From: an uncultured Selenomonadales bacterium
GTDB lineage: Bacteria > Bacillota > Negativicutes > Selenomonadales > Selenomonadaceae
Direction of reading: 5' to 3'
Length of the DNA: 64,000 nt
Assembly (NCBI GenBank): GCA_900315155.1
Contig: OMYB01000002.1
Coordinates: forward strand, 272,940 to 336,939
Shown here: one piece after another, positions 37,003 through 45,365 of the stretch
Numbering within the stretch: the first letter of the stretch is position 1
Layout of the letters: every line of letters begins with the position of its first letter
Notes under the pieces: generated by a model
Told to the model about the DNA's origin: nothing
Database searches by the model: none
What the model saw: only the letters and a program-made list of their open reading frames with translations
Made by a program: the position numbers and the translations under genes

Positions 37003-38952
37003 ATGGAAAAGAAAACAGGATTTGACGTATCGACCATACGAAGATGCCTGCATGATGTCGTGAGAAAAATTTTGCTGACGTCATATCCAGAGACGAAGGC
37101 TGAGAATAAGCAAAATTGTTCAGATATGCCAATCGGCTATCCGCAGAAATTATATGTTAAGGGGAATGGCAGTCCTTGCTTGCTAGACTTGCCGAAGGTG
37201 TATCTTGTGATGCATTCCGACTGGGAGAAGAATGTTGAGGAGTGCATAAACGACGAGAGCGATGACACCGTCCGAGAGAAAATGAAACGCGGCAGGGATA
37301 ACGTTGTGCCTTATGTTTTGGCGTATTATGAGATGAAAGTTCGATACGAAACGCAATCCTTTCTAGAGGATACGATCGATACGCTCTATGAGCAATTTAT
37401 AGAGTTGCGGAACGAATTTCGGGATGTACGAAAGATAGAAGCGGTAAGTGAAAAACAGAAAACACTAGTCTGGATGGTAAAGTCATTGATTATGCAGATG
37501 GGAATACTACGAGGTAAAGTGTATTCCTTCATTTTGGAAAATTGGCAGTGGATGGAAGGACTGCCGATGATCAGGGAGGATTGGTTGATTAGATGCGAAT
37601 CTGATGAGGAAAAGAAAATCGCCATTTTTGAAAATTTCAAGTCGAGATGGATTCGTGAACTCAAAAACATCATTGATACGAAACAGTTGCAGGAGATATC
37701 CGGGCAGACGGATGCTGATGCCCAGCGGAGCAAGAAAATAAAAGAGATTTTGGAATTACATAAGCAAATTTTTTACGGAACGCAGAAAATTTACTTTTCC
37801 AATTTGATTAGAGAATATCATGAAGAGGATTGGCTTGAGCTTCCGTATGCTCAGAACGTTTTATTATCGATGAAGTACGGTGCTAGCTCTTGCTTCAACT
37901 TGGAGGCAGTCTTATGTTTTTTGTTTTGTCATCAGGTGACGCTTCCTAAGGTTCTTGGCCACCTGATAGAAAGGCAAGAAGCTTTCTTTGATGATATCTA
38001 TGAGGTGATGGTTCATAAGAGTGGTAGGATACGCGAGCTGTTTGAATATGATGGGATTGATTTAGAAGTAGCAGCAGATAATCAAGGATGGGAACTGTTA
38101 GCTGGACCGGAGGCAAAAGCGATTAAAACCTATAAACATAGTCTGATAAGTCTCAAGGAGCTGTTGATACTGCATGAGATTATCGGATCTGAAAATAGGT
38201 GTAAATCTGTAAACCTCTTACTCTCATATTATCTAAAGATATTAGGTGAGACGAAGGTACCGTATTTCTCGTATGATCAACGGCAATGTATCCTCAGCGA
38301 ATTTTTGCAGAAAACGGGAATGAAGAAAGAGGATTTTGCGAAATTGTTCAACATATCGCCCGCATCCGTTTATCGGAAATGCAACGATGGAACGTTGTAT
38401 ACGGAGCCGCTGTTTTCCGTCTACTGGATGGCGGTCACAGGATTTACGTACGATTACCTTCGCGGCGATACGACGCTCAAAAGTTATGGACAAGACCCAA
38501 CTGGGCAGCGTAAAAATCATTATCTATGGGCAGCGATGCTTCAGAAGGGAGCTTCCGAGGGCATCCTCAAAGTGGCAAAAGATTTCATAGCATTCAAGTA
38601 TGATTTAACGAAAAAGGATTCTCCGTATCTTGCCTATCGACATCCGTTATGGTCAAAAATTGATCAAGAGATAGATGGCCGAATCAATAAAATCGTAGAC
38701 TTATTGGCACAAAGGAGAAAAGCAGCAGGGCATAGCATTAACAACAAAAACAATGCAATCATCTATGGACAGCTTCAGTCGAACCGTGGAGAGAAGGAAA
38801 AACAAGAGCCTGTGGGAGACCCGTTGCAAGCCGAACAATATCAATCCTTCTTGACCTGCTTGGACACGGTCGTAGATTTGTTGGAGAAAGAGACGAAGAA
38901 GACGTTCCCTGACGTTGCAAAAAAGGAGCCGTCGGATGAGGCTCCCAAATGA
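37003..38952 (+). CDS. Unrecognised 649-residue protein with central-late HTH
   Basis: No family recognised. It is soluble by appearance, helix-rich and charged. Residues about 430-480 (LQKTGMKKEDFAKLFNISPASVYRK, then AVTGFTYDYLRGD) look like an XRE-type helix-turn-helix. The C-terminal 90 residues are Lys/Glu/Gln-rich. It stands alone on the plus strand among minus-strand genes and is visibly more A+T-rich than its neighbours, suggesting independent acquisition. The ATG at 37003 is preceded by GGATGAGGCG. It is candidate cargo, function unknown. Confidence 0.8.
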   Translation: MEKKTGFDVSTIRRCLHDVVRKILLTSYPETKAENKQNCSDMPIGYPQKLYVKGNGSPCLLDLPKVYLVMHSDWEKNVEECINDESDDTVREKMKRGRDNVVPYVLAYYEMKVRYETQSFLEDTIDTLYEQFIELRNEFRDVRKIEAVSEKQKTLVWMVKSLIMQMGILRGKVYSFILENWQWMEGLPMIREDWLIRCESDEEKKIAIFENFKSRWIRELKNIIDTKQLQEISGQTDADAQRSKKIKEILELHKQIFYGTQKIYFSNLIREYHEEDWLELPYAQNVLLSMKYGASSCFNLEAVLCFLFCHQVTLPKVLGHLIERQEAFFDDIYEVMVHKSGRIRELFEYDGIDLEVAADNQGWELLAGPEAKAIKTYKHSLISLKELLILHEIIGSENRCKSVNLLLSYYLKILGETKVPYFSYDQRQCILSEFLQKTGMKKEDFAKLFNISPASVYRKCNDGTLYTEPLFSVYWMAVTGFTYDYLRGDTTLKSYGQDPTGQRKNHYLWAAMLQKGASEGILKVAKDFIAFKYDLTKKDSPYLAYRHPLWSKIDQEIDGRINKIVDLLAQRRKAAGHSINNKNNAIIYGQLQSNRGEKEKQEPVGDPLQAEQYQSFLTCLDTVVDLLEKETKKTFPDVAKKEPSDEAPK

Positions 38953-39003
38953 TGGTGTCCCCGTTGTCCGTCCCGTCCGCGTGATAGAAAATCGTGTGAG
39001 CCT

Positions 39004-39017
39004 AGGAATATCAAGGC
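39004..39017. repeat. Second copy of a 14-bp sequence found after the tRNA fragment
   Basis: AGGAATATCAAGGC occurs here and at 32072-32085, where it begins at the last base of the tRNA CCA. Both copies are in the same orientation. Confidence 0.6.
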
Positions 39018-39025
39018 TTGATAAC

Positions 39026-39086
39026 AGGCGGACAGGAAGGACAGGAGGACAAAGAGGATAGCGGACAGGGAGGACAGGAGGACAGA
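39026..39086. repeat. Short purine-rich tandem repeats in convergent spacer
   Basis: GGACAGG(A)AGGACA-type units recur imperfectly several times between the convergent genes ending at 38952 and 39093. Two units read GGACAGGAGGACA exactly. No hairpin terminator was evident here. Confidence 0.6.
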
Positions 39087-39092
39087 TAAGAT

Positions 39093-39707
39093 TTATGCGG
39101 ATTTCTGCGCGTGCTGGCAGTCCATGCACAGCGGCCGCCCGAAGCGCTTCACGGAGTAGCTGTGCACCTTGTCGCTGATGGCTGCACCACAAGCTTGGCA
39201 TTGGTGGGTGTACTGCGTGTTGCTCTTGGCAGGGGCGGGCTGGCTCTGGTTGGCAGGACGCGGGCGGTTGTCGCTTCCTTCCATGCGCTCATCTGTCCGC
39301 GCATCGGCTTCAGGGTCGTCGCCGGTGGAGACGGCGAGGCTCAGGAGGTAGGCGTATTTGATGGCTGCGGTTTCCGCTTTCATCACGGCCTTGTCACCGA
39401 CATCCTGCCCCGAGCCGATGCCGTAGATGGTGCAGGTGTCACCTGATTCCGTATCCATGAGTTCGATTGCCATCGAGATGGTGGCCAGGTGCTCGGTTGT
39501 GCCGCGCGCATTGGTGACATTCTCCATGCTCACGAGTTCGGGATGCGCGGCAGAGGCGATGCCGTTCTTCACGAGGGATTCGTTCACACGCTCGAGCACG
39601 TCTGCGCTCGTGGCGTAACGGTAGCCATGATAGGAGTTCGTTCCGTTCTTCTGGATATGGGAGCACTCCTGCATGACATTGGAGAGTTTTTTAGCCAACT
39701 CTTTCAT
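39093..39707 (-). CDS. ERF-family single-strand annealing protein
   Basis: 204 residues. The N-terminal two thirds match phage Erf recombinases: KELAKKLSNVMQECSHIQKNG, YRYATSADVLERVNESLVKNGI, and GIGSGQDVGDKAVMKAETAAIKYAYLLSL. After a Pro/Gln linker, the last 40 residues form a zinc-finger-like CQACGAAIS...CMDCQHAQ. It overlaps the start-proximal nuclease gene by 17 bases and probably works with it in recombination. Confidence 0.88.
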   Translation of the reverse strand: MKELAKKLSNVMQECSHIQKNGTNSYHGYRYATSADVLERVNESLVKNGIASAAHPELVSMENVTNARGTTEHLATISMAIELMDTESGDTCTIYGIGSGQDVGDKAVMKAETAAIKYAYLLSLAVSTGDDPEADARTDERMEGSDNRPRPANQSQPAPAKSNTQYTHQCQACGAAISDKVHSYSVKRFGRPLCMDCQHAQKSA

Positions 39708-40579
39708 CGAGATCACGTTCCTCTCTTGCTTCACATTCAGACCGCACGTCACAGTAGGACTGGCATTTCCTTCCGTGCCAGCACTCGCTGCAACTGCATT
39801 TCTTCGGCAGGTTGTTCGTCTCCATCGAATCCTGCAAGACGGAGGCCTTGTGCTTGAAATAGCGCGTCAGCCAATGGTCGCTGATCCGATGGATGGGGAT
39901 GATGTAGAGGTTCTTGTCGATGCCGCGCTCGGCTGCAATCCGCAAGCCGCTGTCACGGCAGATGGCTTGGATGTACATCTTGTTGACTTGGAAACCGTGA
40001 CGTTCGAGCAGCATACGGTAGTAGTTCAGCTGCAAGGCCCATTCCATGACATGATGCACGCCATCATAGCGGAGCTCGAAGCGGTACTTCGGCTGACCCT
40101 TCTTCGCGCCCGTCTTGTAGATTTCACCCGTGGGGACACGGACTTTGTAGATGCCGAGGGCTTTCATCAGCTTGTAGGAGCTGGTGACTTTCAGATCGCC
40201 CAAAACGCCGGATTCGTTGTCGAGCAGATTGCCGTACAGGTCAAACTTTCCGCTCGTGATGTCATCGTTAAGGCGCACTTCACTGAGGATGTGCTCGCCG
40301 ACGTTTTGTTCATGCAGCGTGTGGATAGCCTGACCGTTGAGGGCGTAAAGGACATCGCTTGGGTTGACGGCATACTCCGTGGTTTTCTTCAGGTACGTTT
40401 CGCGGACACCGGCGATGAGTTCCGTCACCGTTGGCACCGTCAGCCCACGGTTGAGCGATTGCGCGATGATTTTCAGTGTCGGCAGGAACATGCAGCGCTC
40501 AGAAAGCGGGCAATGTTTCAGGCATTCCGTGATGCGGACATGATGCCCATCAGGACAGATAAATTCTTTTGCTGGCATA
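39691..40579 (-). CDS. PD-(D/E)XK-type nuclease with cysteine clusters (Cas4/RecB-like)
   Basis: About 295 residues. Nuclease-like acids occur in SGKFDLYGNLLD and GVLGDLKVTSS (D...D-x-K pattern). Cysteines flank it: CPDGH...CLKHCPLSERC near the N-terminus and CSCSECWHGRKCQSYCDVRSEC near the C-terminus, suggesting an iron-sulfur or zinc site like Cas4/AddB-type nucleases. It is paired with ERF, as 5'-3' exonucleases are in phage recombination modules. The ATG at 40579 follows GGAGGT. Confidence 0.65.
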
Positions 40580-40591
40580 TTCGTGACCTCC

Positions 40592-40924
40592 TTAGGCAAC
40601 CGGCCGTTCAGCTTCGGCCAAGGGATAGATGTCTGGCTCTGGGGATGCGATTGCTGTGACGGATGCGGGCTTTTCGGCGGTTTCCTTTATGGGTTCGAGC
40701 TCCATTTCCAGATTGCCGAAATACGATTCACCTGCGACCTCGCTGATGGGGAGCAGCTTGCTGCTGGTCTGCAATGCTTCGCCGAGCGTGCTGGCTTGCA
40801 TCGGATTCAGCGTGACGTGCAGCTCGCTTTTCTCCATGCTGAGGCTCAGGTAGATGCAGCCATCGTCGAGACGCAGACGGCCTTTCACATCTTCATAGGC
40901 GGGGCAATAGAATGTTGAAGCCAT
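40592..40924 (-). CDS. Uncharacterised 110-residue protein
   Basis: Starts MASTFYCPAYEDVKGRLRLDDGCIYLSL after GGAGG, with an acidic, Ala/Pro-rich C-terminal half. It is predicted soluble and no family is recognised. It sits between radC and the nuclease in the recombination gene run, two bases after radC. Confidence 0.7.
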   Translation of the reverse strand: MASTFYCPAYEDVKGRLRLDDGCIYLSLSMEKSELHVTLNPMQASTLGEALQTSSKLLPISEVAGESYFGNLEMELEPIKETAEKPASVTAIASPEPDIYPLAEAERPVA

Positions 40925-40926
40925 TT

Positions 40927-41550
40927 TTACATCCCTCCGATGAACAGATCCGGGCGGTCTTCCTTCAGGCTGCAACTGCCGTATTTCCCGATGATGATAT
41001 GATCGAGCACCGGCACGGCAAGCAGACGGCCAGACTGGACGAGACGCATCGTCACGCGTTCATCTTCAGGGCTCGGAGCGCAGTCACCTGACGGGTGGCA
41101 ATGCGCGACGATGATGGATGCCGCCAAGCGATGGATGGCAGGCTGGAAGATTTCGCGCGGTTCGGACGTTGCGCCGTTGATCGTACCGATGCTGACCATC
41201 TGGCTCGAGATGACGTGGTTCTTGGTGTTCAAGAGCAGCACCCAGACTTCCTCTTTCGGCTTGGATTTGAGGAAGCTGAAGTAGTCGATGGCATCGGTCG
41301 GGCCGTTGATGACTTTGACGTTTTTGCTCGTTGCATCGTTGACGCGGTTCACGAGTTCGCGGATGAGCATGAGCTTCTTCGTCTTCACGTTGCCCATGCC
41401 GGGGATGGCATCCACCGTCGAAGCCGAGGATTCCATCACGACGTTGTAAACGTTCTGATATTCCTTCAGGAGCTCCACGGCGCTGCGTTCGGGGACAAAC
41501 GCTTGCAGCAGTTCTTTGTCGGTCATCGTGTCGAATGTCAGAGTATCCAT
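40927..41550 (-). CDS. radC: RadC-type JAB/MPN domain protein
   Basis: 207 residues. A helix-hairpin-helix-like segment (STVDAIPGMGNVKTKKLMLIREL) precedes a JAMM metal site: AAH at the HRLAASIIVAHCHPSGDCAPSPEDE stretch, with HxH...SxxD. RadC-like proteins are common on mobile elements, but their biochemical role is unsettled. The ATG at 41550 has AGGAGGT. Confidence 0.9.
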   Translation of the reverse strand: MDTLTFDTMTDKELLQAFVPERSAVELLKEYQNVYNVVMESSASTVDAIPGMGNVKTKKLMLIRELVNRVNDATSKNVKVINGPTDAIDYFSFLKSKPKEEVWVLLLNTKNHVISSQMVSIGTINGATSEPREIFQPAIHRLAASIIVAHCHPSGDCAPSPEDERVTMRLVQSGRLLAVPVLDHIIIGKYGSCSLKEDRPDLFIGGM

Positions 41551-41626
41551 GTTTTTCAAACCTCCTAGCAAAATAAAGGCCGGAGAAGCGTTTGCTCCTC
41601 CGGCACAACGGTTGCGGCAAGGGCGA

Positions 41627-41707
41627 TTATTCGTCCTCGCCAAAGATGATTTTGATCAGCAACGAGACAGCTTTGCCCGCGACCTCTGCGGCTTCATCGA
41701 CGTCCAT
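41627..41707 (-). CDS. Small 26-residue acidic/hydrophobic peptide
   Basis: GGAGG lies nine bases before an ATG at 41707. The peptide is MDVDEAAEVAGKAVSLLIKI followed by IFGEDE. It is amphipathic with a hydrophobic centre. It lies between hairpins and upstream of radC in the same direction. The function is unknown; it may be a leader peptide. Confidence 0.45.
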   Translation of the reverse strand: MDVDEAAEVAGKAVSLLIKIIFGEDE

Positions 41708-41733
41708 GAGGACCAGCCTCCTTCCATAAAGAT

Positions 41734-41760
41734 AGCCGCCCGATGCGAAATCGGACGGCT
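41734..41760 (-). terminator. Hairpin after the 427-residue membrane protein gene
   Basis: An AGCCGCCCGAT / ATCGGACGGCT stem with a short T-containing tail on the minus strand. It is a weak terminator or processing site between two parts of the gene run. Confidence 0.45.
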
Positions 41761-41826
41761 TCATGAGAATAGTATGCGTTTGTATTCGAGAAATCGTGCA
41801 ATCATATGCAGCAATCGAAGTGAAAC

Positions 41827-43110
41827 TTACGTTTTGATTTTTATTCCAGGCGGCAGATCGTCAACGTAACGGCGCACCTGTTCGCCTTCTTCTTCCAGCT
41901 CCTTCTGGCAAGACCGGCAGTAGCCATCTGGACCATAATCTTGTAAGTGGACAAAGAATTTATGACATTTTTTGCAGAAATATTGGCCTTTCTGGCGGCT
42001 GTCAATCAGATACATTTTTTTCTTTTCGTCTGCCATCATGATCTGCTTGGTGGCTAAAGCTCGTATCAGAGAGTTTATATGCTGATTGTCCAGTTGAGGG
42101 AACATCTCAATGAATTTCGCAGCGGAAAGCGGAGCTTTTTTTATAGACTTTTCGATTTGCTTCATGACAGTAGAAAGTAGTAACCATTCGTTTTCTTCCG
42201 CGCCAATCTTTATCCATTTCGAGCTGTCACATATCGTGCCAAACACTTGGTCAAATACCTGAGGATCTGAGATTGGCAAGACGTCCGAGAGATCGACCTT
42301 TTTGATGGCGTTTGCCGCTTGCAAGTGAGTTATGTTGTCTAGAGTTTCTTTTGATAAAATGACGATTTGGGTATTTGTTTGCACACATGATCCGCCGTAT
42401 TGTGAGACAAATTGTGTCATAGCTTTTGGAATCTGTGTACAAAAGAAGAGATTTTCAAATGTCTTCAAGCCGGCGTTTACGGGGCTATGTTTTTGCAGGT
42501 CGAATTGAAAAATCCCTGTTTTCACAATAGAATTCCCGATAGATGTAGCTAGCGATTCAAGTAGTTTCTTCGCGGTTTCCTGTAGCGAAGCATCATCCTT
42601 GTAATAAAACTTGTAATCTTGGTATGATGTACCTTCTTCGATACGCCCTTTCTTCAGTAGGTTTTGAAAACAAGCTTCGATGATACCTCGTTCTTCTTCA
42701 GTATCGTATAGCTTGGTATGCCTCAAATATGCGACATCGGCCCAGCCGACAGGGAGCGCTCCGTATTCTTCGATGCAGTCTATGATGTTTTGGGTGATGA
42801 TTTTTTTCTTTTTCCGCTGGACTAGGGTGTAGATGACCGCTAAATAAATCAGCAGGATAATGCTTTCACCGAAAACGGAATGGCTTTGAAAGAGGTATAT
42901 TTCTACTGCGAGGAATGGCAGCGTGAGATACCAATAATTGAATGCGGGAAGTATGTATATGGAGAAAGCATCTACGATGGATTCGGCGACATCGGAAACC
43001 CAGTTGCCGATAGCCTTCACGACGGTAGCGATTCCATGGACTACATAATATATCACGGTGATGGCAAGGATAGCTACGATAGCGACGATTATAAGATCAA
43101 TCATAGACAC
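41827..43110 (-). CDS. Uncharacterised membrane protein with C-terminal zinc ribbon
   Basis: 427 residues. Membrane segments: IIVAIVAILAITVIYYVV (about 7-24) and two more near 60-100. A long soluble region follows, with winged-helix-like stretches (IIDCIEEYGALPVGWADVAYL and ESIKK...SAAKFIEMFPQLD). A C-terminal CKKCHKFF...CRSCQKEL provides four zinc-binding cysteines. It is A+T-richer than its neighbours. The position downstream of the AAA ATPase cluster suggests a membrane component of the same system. No family recognised. Confidence 0.75.
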   Translation of the reverse strand: MSMIDLIIVAIVAILAITVIYYVVHGIATVVKAIGNWVSDVAESIVDAFSIYILPAFNYWYLTLPFLAVEIYLFQSHSVFGESIILLIYLAVIYTLVQRKKKKIITQNIIDCIEEYGALPVGWADVAYLRHTKLYDTEEERGIIEACFQNLLKKGRIEEGTSYQDYKFYYKDDASLQETAKKLLESLATSIGNSIVKTGIFQFDLQKHSPVNAGLKTFENLFFCTQIPKAMTQFVSQYGGSCVQTNTQIVILSKETLDNITHLQAANAIKKVDLSDVLPISDPQVFDQVFGTICDSSKWIKIGAEENEWLLLSTVMKQIEKSIKKAPLSAAKFIEMFPQLDNQHINSLIRALATKQIMMADEKKKMYLIDSRQKGQYFCKKCHKFFVHLQDYGPDGYCRSCQKELEEEGEQVRRYVDDLPPGIKIKT

Positions 43111-43363
43111 CCCTCGATTCTTGTAATTTTCGACATTCCTGTTTGTTCAGCTCGTAAAAAGCGGCGCGCGTTATCTTTCCTTGATAGAAGCGGTCATACA
43201 TGAGGTCTACACGGCAAATATCAGGACGTTGCTTATAAATCGTGCAGAGATTGTGTTCTTGATCCAGATGCTTGCAAATACCGTTTTCATCTGCCATCGC
43301 CTTGCCCCAGATGGTACGTCCGACTTGCCGGCAGCAGCATCCGCATCGTTCACATGGGAACAT
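43097..43363 (-). CDS. YkgJ-type cysteine-cluster protein
   Basis: 88 residues with CERCGCCCRQVG at the start, then CKHLDQEHNLCTIYKQRPDIC, the pattern of the YkgJ/Fe-Zn-chelating cysteine cluster family. It overlaps the membrane protein gene by 14 bases and starts one base after the preceding stop codon, so it belongs to the operon. It may act as a metal-binding or modifying partner. Confidence 0.8.
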   Translation of the reverse strand: MFPCERCGCCCRQVGRTIWGKAMADENGICKHLDQEHNLCTIYKQRPDICRVDLMYDRFYQGKITRAAFYELNKQECRKLQESRGVYD

Positions 43364-43364
43364 C

Positions 43365-43802
43365 TTACGCCATCGTCCTTGGCGGTTCTTTTGGCGCGGG
43401 CGGGTCAATTTCGTATGCCAGCTCTTTTTGTTCTTCCAGCGTTTTTCTGGATGCTTCGGCGAGCGATTCCATTTTCATCGGGCAGGAATTTTTCTCCTCG
43501 ACCCAATGCCCGTTGGCATCCTTGTAGTACAGCTCCATCTTCAGAGCAAAGATGCTGCTGGTAGCCAATGTAATCTTGAATGTTCCACCGATGAATTTCA
43601 GGTTTTCTGCACGCTCTTTCGCCAGAATGTGCTTGTCGATGACGGCGGAGTATTCTCTTTGAATCCGCTCGATGCTGGTCTGCGTTGCCTTTTGGAGAAG
43701 ATTTTCAAAGACCTGTGCGAATTTATCGAGCTTGGCTTCAATCCGTTGCTTCATTTCCAACGTGATTTCATCTGGGCGATCTCCCATCATTTTTTCGTCC
43801 AT
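43365..43802 (-). CDS. Uncharacterised coiled-coil protein with GHW tail motif
   Basis: 145 residues. The first 70 form a charged helix (EMKQRIEAKLDKFAQVFENLLQKATQ and following). The C-terminal part has ELYYKDANGHWVEEKN and EASRKTLEEQKELAYEIDPP, closely matching the tail of the next upstream gene. There are no membrane segments. It is in the AAA-ATPase operon. Function unknown. Confidence 0.75.
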   Translation of the reverse strand: MDEKMMGDRPDEITLEMKQRIEAKLDKFAQVFENLLQKATQTSIERIQREYSAVIDKHILAKERAENLKFIGGTFKITLATSSIFALKMELYYKDANGHWVEEKNSCPMKMESLAEASRKTLEEQKELAYEIDPPAPKEPPRTMA

Positions 43803-43806
43803 GTTG

Positions 43807-44172
43807 TTACACCTCCAGCTGCAGTTCGTCTTCGATTTCTTCCGTGATGTCGGTTTCCTTCTTTTTCCTCAATTTTTCACGGATGGCTTCGGGCACTTCG
43901 GATTCATCGACGCTGCGTGTCGTCGTTTCCTCAATCCAATGACCGTCCTGCTTATAATACAACTTGTGCATGATTCTGCCCAAAAGGTCAGCACCTTTTG
44001 CAACCAGATCGCCATAGATGCGCGCACCGTGCGGGACAAGCTCACGCACTTCTTCCCATGCAGCTTTCAGCTTGGGGATGAAATCGTTCAGCCAATCGAC
44101 GATTTTATCCCAGTTGGCGACGATAATCGCGCCACCAATCAGCACGCCAAGGCCAATCAATACAGGTATCAT
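43807..44172 (-). CDS. Small membrane-anchored protein with GHW tail motif
   Basis: 121 residues. One N-terminal membrane segment (PVLIGLGVLIGGAIIVANW), an amphipathic region DWLNDFIPKLKAAWEEVRELVPHGARIYGD, then KLYYKQDGHWIEETTT and EAIREKLRKKKETDITEEIEDE. The tail aligns with that of the 145-residue neighbour. It lies 22 nt downstream of the AAA ATPase gene. Confidence 0.75.
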   Translation of the reverse strand: MIPVLIGLGVLIGGAIIVANWDKIVDWLNDFIPKLKAAWEEVRELVPHGARIYGDLVAKGADLLGRIMHKLYYKQDGHWIEETTTRSVDESEVPEAIREKLRKKKETDITEEIEDELQLEV

Positions 44173-44194
44173 AATGAAATCCTCCCATCGGAAC

Positions 44195-45136
44195 TCAGAG
44201 TGTTTCCTTTCCGAGTTGCTTCTTCACGTATTCCTCTGACACATTCTTCTTCGTCACCGTGACATTGCTTTTCTTTTGGTTTGCCGTCTTGCTTGCGAGA
44301 ATGCTTTTGACCGCTCGCTCGAAGTAGTCCTCCGAAATGCGATGCTCTGCATGGCGCGCAGCCATGAATGCTGCGTTCAGGACGGCATTGGAAATATCAC
44401 CTCCCGAAATCCCTTCAAATTGTTCAGCCAAGCGGGAAGACAAGATGTATTTGGGGAGAACCAAAGGCATCTTGTCTGGGATGTATTTTTCCCAAAGTAG
44501 CTTCCGACATTTCAGATCAGGGAGCTCGAACTTCACATGAACGGAGATGCGGCGCATGAACGCCGGGTCGAAGTTCGAGATGAAGTTCGTGGCGAAGATG
44601 ATGAAGTCCTGATACTCGTTCATCAGCAGGAGCATCACGGAGCGCGTCTGATTCACGCTGACATCCGTCGCACTCGTCATGTTCGTCACTCTGCGGCTGA
44701 GAATCGCATCCGCTTCATCAAAAAAGATGATGCTGCCTGTTTCCTTGCCGGCCTCGAAGACCTTGCGGATGTTCTTCGGCGTCTCCCCAACGTATTTGGA
44801 TTCGATGTCGGCATAGTTGACGACGAGGATTTTCCGCCCGAGATGCTTGGCAATCGCATGAGCCACCATCGTTTTTCCTGTGCCGGGTTCGCCGTAGAGG
44901 TTGATGCCGATTTGCTTGGAATACTTGTGTGTCTGTGCAAGTCCCCAGTCCTCGAACACGATCCTGCTGTTCTTTGCATAGTCAGCGACATTCATGACTT
45001 CTTCGCGGACGCGCTCCGGCAGAATGATGTCATCGAAGGTGTATTTCGGGTCTTCGGGGACGAAAACCGTCTTGTCTTGCTTGTCTTCTTTCTTTGGCGT
45101 CGTGCTTTCGGGCTCAATCCTTTTTCCGATGCCCAT
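44195..45136 (-). CDS. Classic AAA-family ATPase
   Basis: 313 residues. Walker A GEPGTGKT (82-89), Walker B SIIFFDEAD (about 135-143), sensor-1 IIFATNF, the second region of homology DPAFMRRISVHVKF with its arginine finger, and a C-terminal helical lid (GISGGDISNAVLNAAFMAARHAE). It has one AAA module and resembles FtsH/Vps4/katanin-type ATPases but lacks protease or MIT domains. It probably remodels a protein partner encoded in the same run. Confidence 0.88.
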   Translation of the reverse strand: MGIGKRIEPESTTPKKEDKQDKTVFVPEDPKYTFDDIILPERVREEVMNVADYAKNSRIVFEDWGLAQTHKYSKQIGINLYGEPGTGKTMVAHAIAKHLGRKILVVNYADIESKYVGETPKNIRKVFEAGKETGSIIFFDEADAILSRRVTNMTSATDVSVNQTRSVMLLLMNEYQDFIIFATNFISNFDPAFMRRISVHVKFELPDLKCRKLLWEKYIPDKMPLVLPKYILSSRLAEQFEGISGGDISNAVLNAAFMAARHAEHRISEDYFERAVKSILASKTANQKKSNVTVTKKNVSEEYVKKQLGKETL

Positions 45137-45169
45137 TCAGATTCCCCCCTTCGCTAACGCGGATTTCAC

Positions 45170-45349
45170 TTACTTGCCGACTTTGACTGCCGTCATGTTT
45201 GTGACTTTCAGGCTGATATTGATACGTTGCCGCACCTTGGCTTTTGCTTCCATCGCGCTGTTTGCCGAAATCGTTGTTGCTTTGCGTGACGGATTCTTGG
45301 ATGAGGGTGCTTTTTCGTCCCATTGAACACGAAATGTTGACATTGTCAT
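45170..45349 (-). CDS. Small basic 59-residue protein
   Basis: Starts with MTMSTFRVQWDEKAPSSKNP after AGGAGGCAA and ends NMTAVKVGK. The second half alternates as a beta-like RINISLKVTNMTAVKV. It fills the gap between the AAA ATPase and the 323-residue gene on the same strand. Spacing, ribosome-binding site and open frame all support it. No family recognised. Confidence 0.65.
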   Translation of the reverse strand: MTMSTFRVQWDEKAPSSKNPSRKATTISANSAMEAKAKVRQRINISLKVTNMTAVKVGK

Positions 45350-45365
45350 TTGCCTCCTATGAAAT

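Noticed and set aside
39026..39086. CRISPR array
   Set aside because: Units are short, imperfect, directly adjacent purine-rich repeats with no unique spacers, and no cas genes are nearby.
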